NCBI RefSeq assembly: GCF_007860075.1
Contig: NZ_SJPP01000001.1
Coordinates: 682,001-746,000 of the forward strand
Origin: Symmachiella macrocystis
GTDB lineage: Bacteria > Planctomycetota > Planctomycetia > Planctomycetales > Planctomycetaceae
Direction of reading: 5' to 3'
DNA length: 64,000 nucleotides
Position 1 is the stretch's first letter. Every line of letters starts with the position of its first letter. Made by a program: the position numbers and the translations under genes. Under the pieces are notes generated by a model. The model searched no databases and was not told the DNA's origin. It saw nothing but the letters and a program-made list of their open reading frames with translations. This document shows positions 18,974-29,700 of the stretch, piece after piece.

Positions 18974-20874
18974 ACGCGTTGGCCAATTGGTTTGATGATC
19001 GCACCGGATATCGCGCCTATCTCCATGAGACGCTCTACGAGCGGATTCCCGGCGGGGCACGCTGGCGATACGTTTGGGGTAGCACGCTGGTATTCACCTT
19101 CACCGTGCAGATGATCACCGGACTCTTTTTGTGGATGTGCTACAGCCCCAGTTCGCAGACAGCCTGGGAAAGTGTGTACTACATTCAGTACGAAATGCAA
19201 TTCGGCTGGTTTCTCCGCGGACTGCATCATTTCACCGCCCAGGCGATGATCGTGTTGTTAGCGCTGCACTTCATGCAGATCATTATCGACGGCGCCTACA
19301 AGGCGCCCCGCGAAGTCAATTTCTGGCTTGGCTTAATTTTAATGCAGATCGTTTTGGGCCTATCGCTGACCGGTTATTTGCTACCGTGGGATCAAAAAGG
19401 CTACTGGGCGACGCAGGTCGCCACGAAGTTATCGACAATGGTGCCGGTCGTGGGACCGCAGATCCAGCGACTCATCGTGGGCGGACCAAACTATGGACAC
19501 CATACGCTCACGCGCTTCTTTGCGCTGCACGCGGGTGTCCTGCCAACGCTGTTGATTGGCCTCTTGGCGTTGCACATCTATGTGTTTCGTCGCCACGGGA
19601 TCACCGCCAAGGATCCGAATCGCGCTCCGGAAACGACATTTTGGCCCGACCAAGTTCTCAAGGATGCTGTGGCTTGCTTGGGTGTGTTGTTGGTCGTGTT
19701 GGTGTTGATTTTTTGGAATGCCCCGCAACACTCCGGCGAGTTGAAGGAGCTGGCCGATTCGGGCCGGCTGGGTGAAGTCTTCGGCGCCGAACTGGGTGCT
19801 CCGGCCGACCCCACGGAACAATACTCTGCTGCGCGGCCGGAATGGTATTTTCTATTCCTGTTCCAGTTCTTGAAGTTTTTCAAAGGACAGTACGAAGTCT
19901 ACGGCGCGATTTACATCCCCGGCGGCGTCATGATGTTTATGTTTCTTATGCCGTTCATCGGCCGCTGGAAACTGGGCCATCGGTTCAACCTCCTCTACAT
20001 GAGCGCGCTGATCATCGGTGCAATGACACTCACCTGGTTGGCGATCGACGAGGACCGCGATAAGGATTCCTACAAAGCGGCGGTCGCCGATGCTCACATG
20101 AAATCCGAGCGGATTCGGGAACTAATCGAAGGTCGGCAAGGAGTCGGCTCCGAAGGGGCAGTCGCGTTATTACGTAGCGATCCCAAAATTCACGGCCCGG
20201 AATTATTTGCCCGTCATTGCGCAGCGTGCCATCGATTCAATGCACACGATGGGATGAACGTCGTCCCTGAGGAACCGGCAACGGCTTCGGACCTCGGAAA
20301 TTTCGGCACACGCGAGTGGATAAGCGGATTCATCACCGATCCCGCCGGTCCCGCTCACTTTGGCGCCACCGTCAATGCCCGTTTTAACGGCGAACCATTG
20401 GGAACGCGGTTTACCGAAGGGGATATGGCATTGTGGGCCGACGAAAATGTGGAGAGCATGTCGCAGCGCGAAATCGATTCCGTTGCGGAATTTTTAGTCG
20501 CTCAAGGCAAACGCCAGGACATTGCAGCGGTGAATGCCGAATTAGCGACTGAAGGACGCGAGTTCTTCGAAAATTCCAACGACAACGTCCAAGCCTGCGT
20601 CGACTGCCACGCGATTCAGCCGGACGGCGAAGACGAAGAACTCGGTTCGATCGGGATGGCTCCGCGATTAACGGGGTACGGTTCCGAAGCCTGGTTGCGT
20701 GATTTCCTGAGCAACCCGGGTGCGGAACACAACTATGGCGAACGCAACGCCATGCCCGAATTCGGAAAACAATTATCGGACCAACAGATGGAAATCCTCG
20801 TACGATTTCTCTCGCGCAATTGGTACGAACGCCCCGACAACGATGCCAATTTCGAAGCCGTCACCGCGGAATAA
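18970..20874 (+). CDS. Cytochrome b fused to a diheme cytochrome c domain
   Basis: 634 residues. Residues 1-370 form cytochrome b: heme-ligand His pairs in the second and fourth helices (GLHHFTAQAMIVLLALHFMQ; FFALHAGV with ALHIYVFRRHG), LLPWDQKGYWA, and the PEWYF quinol-site motif near 292. About eight membrane spans. Residues 390-634 form a soluble part with two c-type heme motifs, CAACH (about 416) and CVDCH (about 542), each with later Met residues that could be axial ligands. So the cytochrome c function is built into the b subunit instead of a separate c1 gene. With the Rieske gene this makes a two-gene bc-type complex that oxidises quinol and reduces the fused cytochrome. The start overlaps the Rieske stop by 4 bp. 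Confidence 0.93.
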   Translation: MNALANWFDDRTGYRAYLHETLYERIPGGARWRYVWGSTLVFTFTVQMITGLFLWMCYSPSSQTAWESVYYIQYEMQFGWFLRGLHHFTAQAMIVLLALHFMQIIIDGAYKAPREVNFWLGLILMQIVLGLSLTGYLLPWDQKGYWATQVATKLSTMVPVVGPQIQRLIVGGPNYGHHTLTRFFALHAGVLPTLLIGLLALHIYVFRRHGITAKDPNRAPETTFWPDQVLKDAVACLGVLLVVLVLIFWNAPQHSGELKELADSGRLGEVFGAELGAPADPTEQYSAARPEWYFLFLFQFLKFFKGQYEVYGAIYIPGGVMMFMFLMPFIGRWKLGHRFNLLYMSALIIGAMTLTWLAIDEDRDKDSYKAAVADAHMKSERIRELIEGRQGVGSEGAVALLRSDPKIHGPELFARHCAACHRFNAHDGMNVVPEEPATASDLGNFGTREWISGFITDPAGPAHFGATVNARFNGEPLGTRFTEGDMALWADENVESMSQREIDSVAEFLVAQGKRQDIAAVNAELATEGREFFENSNDNVQACVDCHAIQPDGEDEELGSIGMAPRLTGYGSEAWLRDFLSNPGAEHNYGERNAMPEFGKQLSDQQMEILVRFLSRNWYERPDNDANFEAVTAE

Positions 20875-20891
20875 GCCGCTTTCGCGGGCGA

Positions 20892-22604
20892 CTAATTTGG
20901 AGAGTCCGATCGGGGCGTGGGGTTGAGTATGCGGCGAGCATAATTCCGAACCCGTTCTTGCGCGCTGTCAAGCAACGATTTTTCTAATTCCGCATCACCA
21001 GCTTCGCCATAGAGATCTCGAGTCTTGGATTTCAAATCCTTCTCAAACGATGGCGACAACTTGTAATCGTTTTCAACTCTGACAATCATTTCCCTGACAA
21101 TGGAAGTCGATTCCGCAGCCCCGCGCAAGGACTTCAATGTCCAAGGAACCAAAGTCGACTCGGTTGGATCGCACATCAAATCGGAATAGGCCGCTTTTTC
21201 TAAAAGCCGGTCGATGTGCGCAGCTGTCCATGGCTTTTTTCTACCGTTGGCGCGGTCTTGAATTTGTTGCCGAGAGCGATTGAATAACTCCGTCTCCGCA
21301 GCGGTTAGTTTGGATTCGTCGATCTCCTCAAGTATGGTCAAGGTAAACCCATCGCCGACCGTAGCAAGTCGCGCCACGGCATCGGACCATTCTGGATTCC
21401 CTTGTCGAGCAGCGTTGTTATGCAGTTCCAGGTATTCCGATGGTTGGATTTGATCGGCACGCGAAACCTCAACTTGCTTCCCGGCCGGTGCAAGCATGTC
21501 TTGATACTTCAACTGGCCATCTGCATATTGGGCTAGCCACACTTCACCGGACATAAATCCGATGGCCAGCAGTTTGCCGTCGGGCGAAAAGTCTGCTGCC
21601 GTAACATCGGAGTCGAATTGGAATTCATCTGCAATCTCGCCAGTCTTCAGATTCCACAGAATTCCAACTTCGTCGCCGGCTCCTGAGAACAGATACGAAC
21701 TATCGGGAGTTATGGCCACACAAAAGACCCAGTCCTTGTGGCCATTCAGAACCCGCAACGAGGAACCTTTTTCGACATCCCACAGGCGAACAGTATTGTC
21801 ATAGCTGGCTGACGCAAGCGTCTTACCATCCGGGCTGTAAGTGATGGCCAGGACATCAGCGTCGTGCTCCGCCAAAGTTTCCGCTTCGTTTCCTTCAGGC
21901 AGGGACCACAGGCGAATTGTGCCGTCGCGACTGGCCGAGGCAAACTGCCGCCCGTCGGGCCGCATGGCGATGGCGGTGATTTGCTTCTCATGCCCCTCCA
22001 ACAATCGACGTTTATCCGAAGTCGGTTTCCAGATCATCACCAGTGTATCGTCGGATCCGGAAATGATAGATTGTCCGTCTGGTGAGAAAGCAACGCCATG
22101 AATATCGTCTTCTTGGCGAGCGGTTTCGGTCCGCTGCTTGCCGGTTTCCGCATCCCACAATTTGATTAAATCATCGCCGCCTCCGCTGACTAGAATTTTA
22201 CCATCGGGACTGAAATTCAAATCGAACGCCCAATTGTCGTGGGCGGCAATCGTGTGGAGAATTGTCCGTTGAGCGACATCCCATACCCGCACGACACCAT
22301 CACCACTGCCAACCGCCAAACGGCTACCCTCGGGATTGAATCGCACACTTTTGACCGCTGATAAGCCCACAGGTTTCCCACGCAGTGCGGTTGCCACCGG
22401 ATCGATCACCGGCGGAGCGTCTTCCGGGGGATCCACAGCCTCTTTCGCAGGATCTGCAGCGTCTGTTGCGGGATCGACAGTAGCAAATTTCTCAGCTTTC
22501 GTCCCCGCCAATGGTTCTGGTGGAGACGACGGCTTTGGTGGCTTCGATTCTGCACACCCAACAACCAACGAGACCGCGACAAACCAACCGATGCGCGCCA
22601 GCAT
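20892..22604 (-). CDS. WD40-repeat lipoprotein
   Basis: 570 residues from ATG 22604, with AGGAG 6 nt upstream. The signal peptide ends in a lipobox (LVVGCAES), so a membrane-anchored lipoprotein is expected. A Pro/Asp-rich linker follows to about residue 80. Seven WD40 repeats fill about 90-370, with typical ends such as VRVWDV, IKLWDA, IRLWSL, VRLWDV and SPDGK turns, enough for one closed propeller. The remaining 200 residues are helical (NRSRQQIQDRANGRKK) and unassigned. Propellers of this kind scaffold protein contacts; no partner is evident. It ends 17 bp from the convergent cytochrome gene. Confidence 0.88.
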   Translation of the reverse strand: MLARIGWFVAVSLVVGCAESKPPKPSSPPEPLAGTKAEKFATVDPATDAADPAKEAVDPPEDAPPVIDPVATALRGKPVGLSAVKSVRFNPEGSRLAVGSGDGVVRVWDVAQRTILHTIAAHDNWAFDLNFSPDGKILVSGGGDDLIKLWDAETGKQRTETARQEDDIHGVAFSPDGQSIISGSDDTLVMIWKPTSDKRRLLEGHEKQITAIAMRPDGRQFASASRDGTIRLWSLPEGNEAETLAEHDADVLAITYSPDGKTLASASYDNTVRLWDVEKGSSLRVLNGHKDWVFCVAITPDSSYLFSGAGDEVGILWNLKTGEIADEFQFDSDVTAADFSPDGKLLAIGFMSGEVWLAQYADGQLKYQDMLAPAGKQVEVSRADQIQPSEYLELHNNAARQGNPEWSDAVARLATVGDGFTLTILEEIDESKLTAAETELFNRSRQQIQDRANGRKKPWTAAHIDRLLEKAAYSDLMCDPTESTLVPWTLKSLRGAAESTSIVREMIVRVENDYKLSPSFEKDLKSKTRDLYGEAGDAELEKSLLDSAQERVRNYARRILNPTPRSDSPN

Positions 22605-22753
22605 GGTTTTCTCCTCTCGAATTCGCGAATACGTAATTGTAGTTATCACCGCAGAGCAGAGACTCGGCAAAGTATACGCTGACTGCAACTGATTCGTGAG
22701 AGGAGTTAACGGAATTCAACAAAAACGTTGTTGAATTTCTAACTTGGTGTCAT

Positions 22754-22779
22754 AAGGTGTGACATTTTATTGACGGATG

Positions 22780-22796
<17 letters not shown>
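22754..22796. promoter_or_regulatory. Cluster of alternating TGTGACA / TGTCACA words
   Basis: Three 7-bp words in alternating orientation: TGTGACA (about 22759), TGTCACA (about 22778) and TGTGACA (about 22790). Neighbours can pair two ways: TGTGACAT...ATGTCACA (11-nt loop) or TGTCACA...TGTGACA (4-nt loop). The cluster covers the stop codon of the thioredoxin-like gene. It may be a terminator or mutually exclusive hairpins; resemblance to CRP-like sites is noted but unproven. Just upstream on the plus strand is another perfect hairpin, AATTCAACAA / TTGTTGAATT. Confidence 0.4.
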
Positions 22797-24876
<2,080 letters not shown>

Positions 24877-25193
24877 GGCAAGATCACGGCTTACAAAAAA
24901 GTAACGATTGGCGACAGCATAATTTCGAAATCCTATGGGGCAGCCCCCGGAGGAACAAGGCAGGCTCCTTTTACCACGTCGCGCAAACACCCGCCGACAG
25001 GACAGCGTATTCCGGTTACATCCGACTCCATTTGACGTATAATTGCCGCTCAGCCTTGTATCACACTGCCAAACCGCCCTTTTGTTCACTAGAACCAGTT
25101 TCAAAACCCGGTTGCGCTTGTTCTGGAAACGTTCAGATCGGTGTCAGTGAGACGCGTCAGAGGGTTTTGAAACGACTTGTAAGGACCACTAAG
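24877..25193. other. Divergent intergenic region
   Basis: 317 bp. The right-hand third is copy 2 of the 95-bp stem element. The left part shows no gene and no clear promoter. Confidence 0.45.
25091..25185 (+). repeat. Stem-forming 95-bp element, copy 2 (upstream of exported unknown gene)
   Basis: The 5' arm GTTTCAAAACCC (25098-25109) pairs perfectly with GGGTTTTGAAAC (25162-25173); the G-U pair of copy 1 is a C-G pair here. The interior is 52 nt. The element ends in AAGGA, the ribosome-binding site 8 nt before ATG 25194. Most interior positions agree with copy 1. Confidence 0.8.
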
Positions 25194-26048
25194 ATGCTTA
25201 AGCGCTTAATCTTAGGGACACTCTACTTTTCCTCCTTGGCCATGTTTTCGCTCTTTGCCCAAGAGGAGGACCCGAATGCTGAATTCCACAAACGTTTTGC
25301 GGCGATCCCGGTGCCGGAAAAGACGCCGTTTGACACAGTCGAGAAACGGCGTGAGATGTATTTAACCGGATATCGCCATGGCTATTTTTGGGCAGAAGGT
25401 CCCCAGAATCATTTCGCTTGCCCGACGAACCCCAACGACTGGAATGGTCCCGCGATTCGCGGATGGATCGAAGGTTGGCAGGCCGGTGCGCGAGAAGGGG
25501 GAACCGGGGGCTTGCCAACTAAGTACGGACGCTTCCTCGCCTGGGACGCCGCTGCGGCCAACGACGCCACAGTCTGGTCCCAACCGGTCCGTGGTCTGCA
25601 AGCTCGCTTGAGCGTTAACAGCAAAGAGGTCGTCGCCGGCACGCCGATTTTGACGACCTACTTAGAATTTCGCAACGTGGCTGATGTTGCGAATGTCATG
25701 GAAATTCCGCTCGATCCGGAAACGATTCAATTCACCGTCACAAACGCCGACGGAAAAACACTCCCCCCCGCCAATGGTCCATTCGATGGGATGACGGTTC
25801 CCTTGGGCATGACCCGACTACCGCATGACAGTACGTTGCGTTTCAACATCTCCTCGCGCGGAGCGGGAATCCGGCCGAATGCCGCTGCCCATCTCGATCT
25901 GGGGCCAACATCAAACTGGAGTTTTCCGCAAGGGGAGACGGGGACCTATTTTTTGCATGCCAAATTCGACATTCCCAAAGCAAGTAACGATCAGTGGTGG
26001 GGCACGATCGAGATTCCCAAAATCAAAATCCCTGTAACGGGGAAATGA
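25194..26048 (+). CDS. Exported protein of unknown function, 284 residues
   Basis: ATG 25194, with AAGGA supplied by the repeat element just upstream. Signal peptide LILGTLYFSSLAMFSLFAQ, cleavage near AQEED. The first half (about 30-125) is rich in Trp, Tyr and Gly (YRHGYFWAEGPQ, GWIEGWQAGAREGGTG). The second half (about 135-284) looks like a beta-sandwich of the kind seen in intracellular-proteinase-inhibitor or Ig-like folds (LSVNSKEVVAGTPILTTYLEFRN, GETGTYFLHAKFD). I do not recognise a family. It is followed without spacing by the DUF1570 gene (TGA then ATG), so the two are co-translated. Confidence 0.75.
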   Translation: MLKRLILGTLYFSSLAMFSLFAQEEDPNAEFHKRFAAIPVPEKTPFDTVEKRREMYLTGYRHGYFWAEGPQNHFACPTNPNDWNGPAIRGWIEGWQAGAREGGTGGLPTKYGRFLAWDAAAANDATVWSQPVRGLQARLSVNSKEVVAGTPILTTYLEFRNVADVANVMEIPLDPETIQFTVTNADGKTLPPANGPFDGMTVPLGMTRLPHDSTLRFNISSRGAGIRPNAAAHLDLGPTSNWSFPQGETGTYFLHAKFDIPKASNDQWWGTIEIPKIKIPVTGK

Positions 26049-27203
26049 ATGCGCACCACCAAACGTCACATACGAATCTGCTGCCAAGCAGCCTGCATCG
26101 TGCTCGCAGTTGCCGTGCCGCCGTCATTTGCCGAGACGGTCGAACAGGTCGTTTACCGGGATGAACAGCAACAACAGCACGTCGTCACCGGACGAATCCT
26201 CGTCGAAGCAGCCGACGGAGGCGTGATGTTGCAGTCCGCAGACGGGGCGATAGCCGCTATCACCGCTGAACAAATCGTCGAGCGTGAGAATCGGGACGAA
26301 CAATTTCGACCGCACACAGCAGAAGAACTGAGCGCGCAACTCAAACAAGAGTTCGGCGACCGGTTCGAAATCACGCGGACCAAACATTACGTCATCTGTT
26401 CCGATGCAGGTGCGGCCTATGCTGATTGGTGTGGTGGATTGTTGGAACGCTTATATGCGGGATTCGAGAACTATTGGTCCCGGCGTGATTTTGAATTCAC
26501 CGAACCGCAGTTTCCCTTAACAGCCATCGTCTTCGCCAACCAACGCGACTTCGCCGACTTTGCCACAGCCGACGCCGGGCCGGAGACCGCAACGGCCAAA
26601 GGATACTATTCGCTCAAGACAAACCGCGTAGTGCTCTATGACCTCTCGAAAATGAAACAAAACCGCGCAGCACGCAACGTGGCGGAGATCAACCGGCGCA
26701 TGGCACGCACGCCCTTCAACACGGCAACGGTCGTCCACGAAGCGACGCATCAGATCGCCTTCAATTGCGGACTGCATACACGCTACGCCGACAATCCCTT
26801 ATGGTTCACTGAAGGGATGGCCATGTTTTTCGAAACACCCGACCTGCGCAGCCGGTCGGGATGGAAAACGATCGGCAAACTCAACTCCGTGCGGATGAAT
26901 CGCTTCAAGCAATTCGGCCGCCGCCGCACAGCCGATTCGCTACGAACGCTGATCGAATCCGATGCCCGCCTGCTAGATGCTCAAACCGCCGAGGACGCCT
27001 ATGCGGAAAGCTGGGCGCTTAGCTACTTCCTACTCAAGACGCGCGGCGACGCCTATGCCGACTATTTAAAAGCATTGGCCGCCAAAAAACCGCTCCGATT
27101 CGGCACCCCCCAAGAGCGGATCGCCGAATTCCAAACAGCCTTCGGCGAAGATTTGAATAAACTCGAACAAGAATGGTTACGCTTCATGCAACGAGCGAAA
27201 TAA
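26049..27203 (+). CDS. DUF1570 exported putative metallopeptidase
   Basis: 384 residues, starting directly after the stop codon of the gene before it. Signal peptide IVLAVAVPPSFA. Residues 25-85 form a small beta domain (VYRDEQQQQHVVTGRILVEA). The DUF1570 region has the zinc motif HEATH in TVVHEATHQIAFN (about 228) and a downstream Glu in NPLWFTEGMAMFFE, the arrangement of gluzincin-type peptidases. Family members are common in planctomycetes and are thought to act outside the cytoplasm; substrate unknown. A palindromic repeat follows 20 bp after the stop. Confidence 0.88.
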   Translation: MRTTKRHIRICCQAACIVLAVAVPPSFAETVEQVVYRDEQQQQHVVTGRILVEAADGGVMLQSADGAIAAITAEQIVERENRDEQFRPHTAEELSAQLKQEFGDRFEITRTKHYVICSDAGAAYADWCGGLLERLYAGFENYWSRRDFEFTEPQFPLTAIVFANQRDFADFATADAGPETATAKGYYSLKTNRVVLYDLSKMKQNRAARNVAEINRRMARTPFNTATVVHEATHQIAFNCGLHTRYADNPLWFTEGMAMFFETPDLRSRSGWKTIGKLNSVRMNRFKQFGRRRTADSLRTLIESDARLLDAQTAEDAYAESWALSYFLLKTRGDAYADYLKALAAKKPLRFGTPQERIAEFQTAFGEDLNKLEQEWLRFMQRAK

Positions 27204-27222
27204 CAAGCCCCCGTCCCGTAGG

Positions 27223-27240
27223 GTGCGTCGCGACGCACCT
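27223..27240. repeat. Perfect palindrome GGTGCGTC/GACGCACC
   Basis: GGTGCGTC GC GACGCACC, 20 bp after the DUF1570 stop. It could act as a terminator stem but has no T-run. The surrounding words (CCCGTAGGGTGCGTCGCGA) have the look of a dispersed genomic repeat. Confidence 0.6.
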
Positions 27241-27242
27241 TC

Positions 27243-27566
27243 CTAGGTAGTACGAACGACATCCATCGTCAACGATCCTCGCCCCGCAAACGACTCCTGC
27301 GATTCAAAAAAAGCCTCACGCAAAGTCGCAAAATCCGCCAAGAAATTTGCCGCATCGAACCAGTTGGTGTCGCCCTCCGTAGAACTCGTCCAACGCACTA
27401 CAAGATTTTCAGGAATGACATTTTCCCTGCCACACTGGCAACATTGAAACATTAGTTTCCCTGCGTCCTCCTTTGCGGCTTTTGCGACTTTGCGTGAGGC
27501 TTTTTCAAAAACACGACTAATTGGCCCCCTACGGTCATAGTTGAGCGAGGTAAAATCTCTTCGCAC
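27243..27566 (-). CDS. Doubtful 107-residue frame lying across an inverted repeat
   Basis: The frame includes a CQCGRENVIPENLVVRW stretch with a CxxC pair that looks like a half zinc ribbon. However, residues before and after it are encoded by the two arms of the inverted repeat (KASRKVAKAAKE and ADFATLREAFFES), which argues that much of the frame is repeat sequence. A real small zinc-ribbon protein is possible, carried inside the repeat pair. Low confidence. Confidence 0.3.
   Translation of the reverse strand: MRRDFTSLNYDRRGPISRVFEKASRKVAKAAKEDAGKLMFQCCQCGRENVIPENLVVRWTSSTEGDTNWFDAANFLADFATLREAFFESQESFAGRGSLTMDVVRTT
27308..27505. repeat. Inverted pair of 26-bp arms (CGCAAAGTCGCAAAA type)
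   Basis: The left arm 27308-27333 reads AAGCCTCACGCAAAGTCGCA in its centre, and the right arm 27480-27505 is its exact reverse complement. The arms are 146 bp apart. Looks like a dispersed short repeat inserted twice in opposite orientation, or a small non-autonomous element with its cargo. Confidence 0.75.
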
Positions 27567-27694
27567 GACTAAGCCATAGAAAAAAAACCGGGGGAGATTC
27601 TGTCCAGCTGCGGTTTTTGTTTACAATAAGAAGTAGCCGCTTGAAGCACTCCCGGCAAAGACATTCCCGCCAAACTTACAAAGAAACTGCCACC

Positions 27695-28654
27695 ATGACC
27701 GACAACATTTCGCGACGCTCATTACTGACCTCTTCCATGGCGGCTGCTGGGGCCGGGTTGATGCTGGCTGCCCCCAGTCCGACGCCTGCTGCGGATGCCG
27801 AGGCTCGGCCGAAGTCCGAACCGTTTCGGTATTGCCTGAACATGGGCACGATTCGCGGTCAAAACTTGACGTTGGTCGAGGAAATCGAAACGGCTGCCAA
27901 AGCAGGTTACGACGGTGTCGAACCTTGGTCGCGTAAAATCGATGCTTACGTGAAAGAGGGCGGCTCACTCAAGGACCTCGGTAAACGCATTTCCGATTTG
28001 GGACTGACAGTCGATAGCGCAATCGCCTTTTCCAACTGGATCGTCGACGACGATGCGAAACGTGCTCAAGCGTTAGAAGAGGCCAAACGCAACATGGATG
28101 CACTGGCACAAATCGGTGGCACCCGCATTGCTGCTCCCCCCGCCGGCGCGACGGACCAAGCTGACCTGGATCTGTTCAAAGCAGCCCAGCGGTACCGAGC
28201 GTTGTTGGAGCTGGGCGACCAAATGGGAGTCGTCCCGCAGGTCGAGGTCTGGGGCTTTTCCAAATCACTCGCGCGATTAGGCGAAGCAGTTTTCGTCGCC
28301 ATCGAAAGCGGCCATCCGCACGCCTGTCTGTTGCCGGACGTGTATCACGTTTACAAAGGGGGATCGGAATTCGACGGTCTGCAGATGGTGGCCGGCAATT
28401 CGATTCACGTGTTCCACGCCAACGACTACCCAGCAGACCCGCCTCGCGAAACGATCAACGATTCGCACCGCGTCTACCCGGGCGATGGCGTCGCCCCGCT
28501 GACGGAGATTTACCAAACCATCTACAACTCCGGCTTCCGCGGCACGCTCTCGTTGGAATTATTCAACCGCGAATACTGGAAGCAAGACGCGCTAACCGTC
28601 GCCCAAACCGGCCTGGAAAAAATGCGGACGTCGGTACAAAAAGCATTCGCGTGA
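27695..28654 (+). CDS. TAT-exported sugar phosphate isomerase/epimerase-like TIM-barrel protein
   Basis: 319 residues from ATG 27695. Twin-arginine signal SRRSLLTSSMAAAGAGLMLA with cleavage near PAAD. Residues 45-315 form an AP-endonuclease-2 type TIM barrel: AAKAGYDGVEPWSRKID, ALAQIGGTRIAAPPAG, VVPQVEVWGF, ACLLPDVYHVYKGGS, HVFHANDYP and GTLSLELFNREYW. The Glu/Asp/His metal ligands (E in QVEVW, D in LPDVYH, H in VFHAND, E in SLELF) are in place. Related proteins include hydroxypyruvate isomerase and inosose dehydratase; the true substrate cannot be told. Planctomycetes have many secreted copies. Stands alone between repeats and a convergent TerC gene. Confidence 0.88.
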   Translation: MTDNISRRSLLTSSMAAAGAGLMLAAPSPTPAADAEARPKSEPFRYCLNMGTIRGQNLTLVEEIETAAKAGYDGVEPWSRKIDAYVKEGGSLKDLGKRISDLGLTVDSAIAFSNWIVDDDAKRAQALEEAKRNMDALAQIGGTRIAAPPAGATDQADLDLFKAAQRYRALLELGDQMGVVPQVEVWGFSKSLARLGEAVFVAIESGHPHACLLPDVYHVYKGGSEFDGLQMVAGNSIHVFHANDYPADPPRETINDSHRVYPGDGVAPLTEIYQTIYNSGFRGTLSLELFNREYWKQDALTVAQTGLEKMRTSVQKAFA

Positions 28655-28673
28655 TACGCGAGATTCCTGTGCA

Positions 28674-29459
28674 CTACTTCTGCTGCGCAGCCAATCGCAA
28701 TTTCCGTTTCGCGGCTGCACGGTCAATCACCGCTTGCGCTGCGTCGTTGAGTAACAAGATCCCGATAATAAATATCAGCAGACCGTTGGAAAAGTGCGCG
28801 CCTGTGCCGTCGACGAGTAGCTTGGTCGCAATCACGGCCAGGATCGACAGCATCAATACGCCAAAGTGTTTGTTCTTGGCGATGATGGCGCTGATCGGGA
28901 TCATGCCGAACACCATGACCAACGAAGCTATCAGTATGGCCGCCACCATCCAGCCGAATTGCGTGTTGAGATCCATGATCGCCACGGCGGCAAACACCGA
29001 GTCCAGGCTGAATAGGATGTTCATGCTCGCCAAATAAAACACAACCGCGAGCATGCGCCCCGTGCCGGTTTCAGTCGCTGTCTCCCCATGATCTGGGCCA
29101 TCAATTTCGAGACGGAGTTTGTGGTAGTACTCCCAGAGGGCCATGATGAGAATGATCAACCCACCGGCGAATAGCACAAGGCTCATCCAGGTCAGTTCAT
29201 CGAGATGTGCGCTGAACCAGCGGTTGGGTAGCCAAGCATAGTCGGGCAGCGGGCGTTCCAAAAACGACAGCCGGGATAAGCTGAATAAGAACACAATCCG
29301 TAATAGCGCCGCCATCACCAGCGCGACGGAGCGCCAGATCAGATGTTTACGCGGCTCCAAATTGAGTGTTTTGAGCGAAAACTCGATCAATAGCCCGTTA
29401 TCGATCCCCAATCCCGCGCTGAGGAACACCAGTGAAACAAAAGGGAGGAAAACATCCAC
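28674..29459 (-). CDS. TerC-family integral membrane protein
   Basis: 261 residues from GTG 29459, chosen because AAAGGA lies 9 nt upstream; a TTG at 29468 is 9 bp longer but abuts the same site. Seven to eight membrane spans. TerC hallmarks are acidic residues inside helices: SAGLGIDNGLLIEF in helix 1 and MNILFSLDSVFAAVAIMDL in the middle, plus a charged cytoplasmic loop (YYHKLRLEIDGPDHG). The family is tied to tellurium resistance, and to manganese or calcium export and protein metalation at the membrane. Single gene. Confidence 0.85.
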   Translation of the reverse strand: MDVFLPFVSLVFLSAGLGIDNGLLIEFSLKTLNLEPRKHLIWRSVALVMAALLRIVFLFSLSRLSFLERPLPDYAWLPNRWFSAHLDELTWMSLVLFAGGLIILIMALWEYYHKLRLEIDGPDHGETATETGTGRMLAVVFYLASMNILFSLDSVFAAVAIMDLNTQFGWMVAAILIASLVMVFGMIPISAIIAKNKHFGVLMLSILAVIATKLLVDGTGAHFSNGLLIFIIGILLLNDAAQAVIDRAAAKRKLRLAAQQK

Positions 29460-29560
29460 GGCTGACAATCCTTTTTTTGCTGGTCAAAGTCACGTTTTAG
29501 TGATCTTGACGATAGCAAGTTCGACAGTGAATTCCAGCCTGGAACGTCTGGCGAAGCTAT

Positions 29561-29582
29561 GACGGACATTTTAGTCCGTCAC
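29561..29582. repeat. Hairpin TGACGGAC / GTCCGTCA
   Basis: Perfect 8-bp stem with a 6-nt loop (ATTTTA) between the divergent TerC and STAS genes. No T-run. A nearby TGACGGATTTT (29602) repeats half of it. Confidence 0.5.
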
Positions 29583-29700
29583 TCGACACTTCAGTGATCG
29601 GTGACGGATTTTGCTTGCGACCCGATCGCCGAAGCGGTACCGTAAAATAAACGGAGAAAGCGCTCGTTTACCGTCTTCGAACAACCAGGAGGCGACAGAC

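Larger units (their letters stand above)
27204..27694. other. Intergenic region dominated by palindromic repeats
   Basis: About 490 bp. Holds a perfect 18-bp palindrome (27223-27240), an inverted pair of 26-bp arms (27308-27333 and 27480-27505) and a weak minus-strand frame between them. No other gene seen. Confidence 0.5.

Noticed and set aside
27308-27505. Possible CRISPR-like repeat pair
   Set aside because: There are only two arms and they are inverted, not direct; no regular spacers or cas genes.
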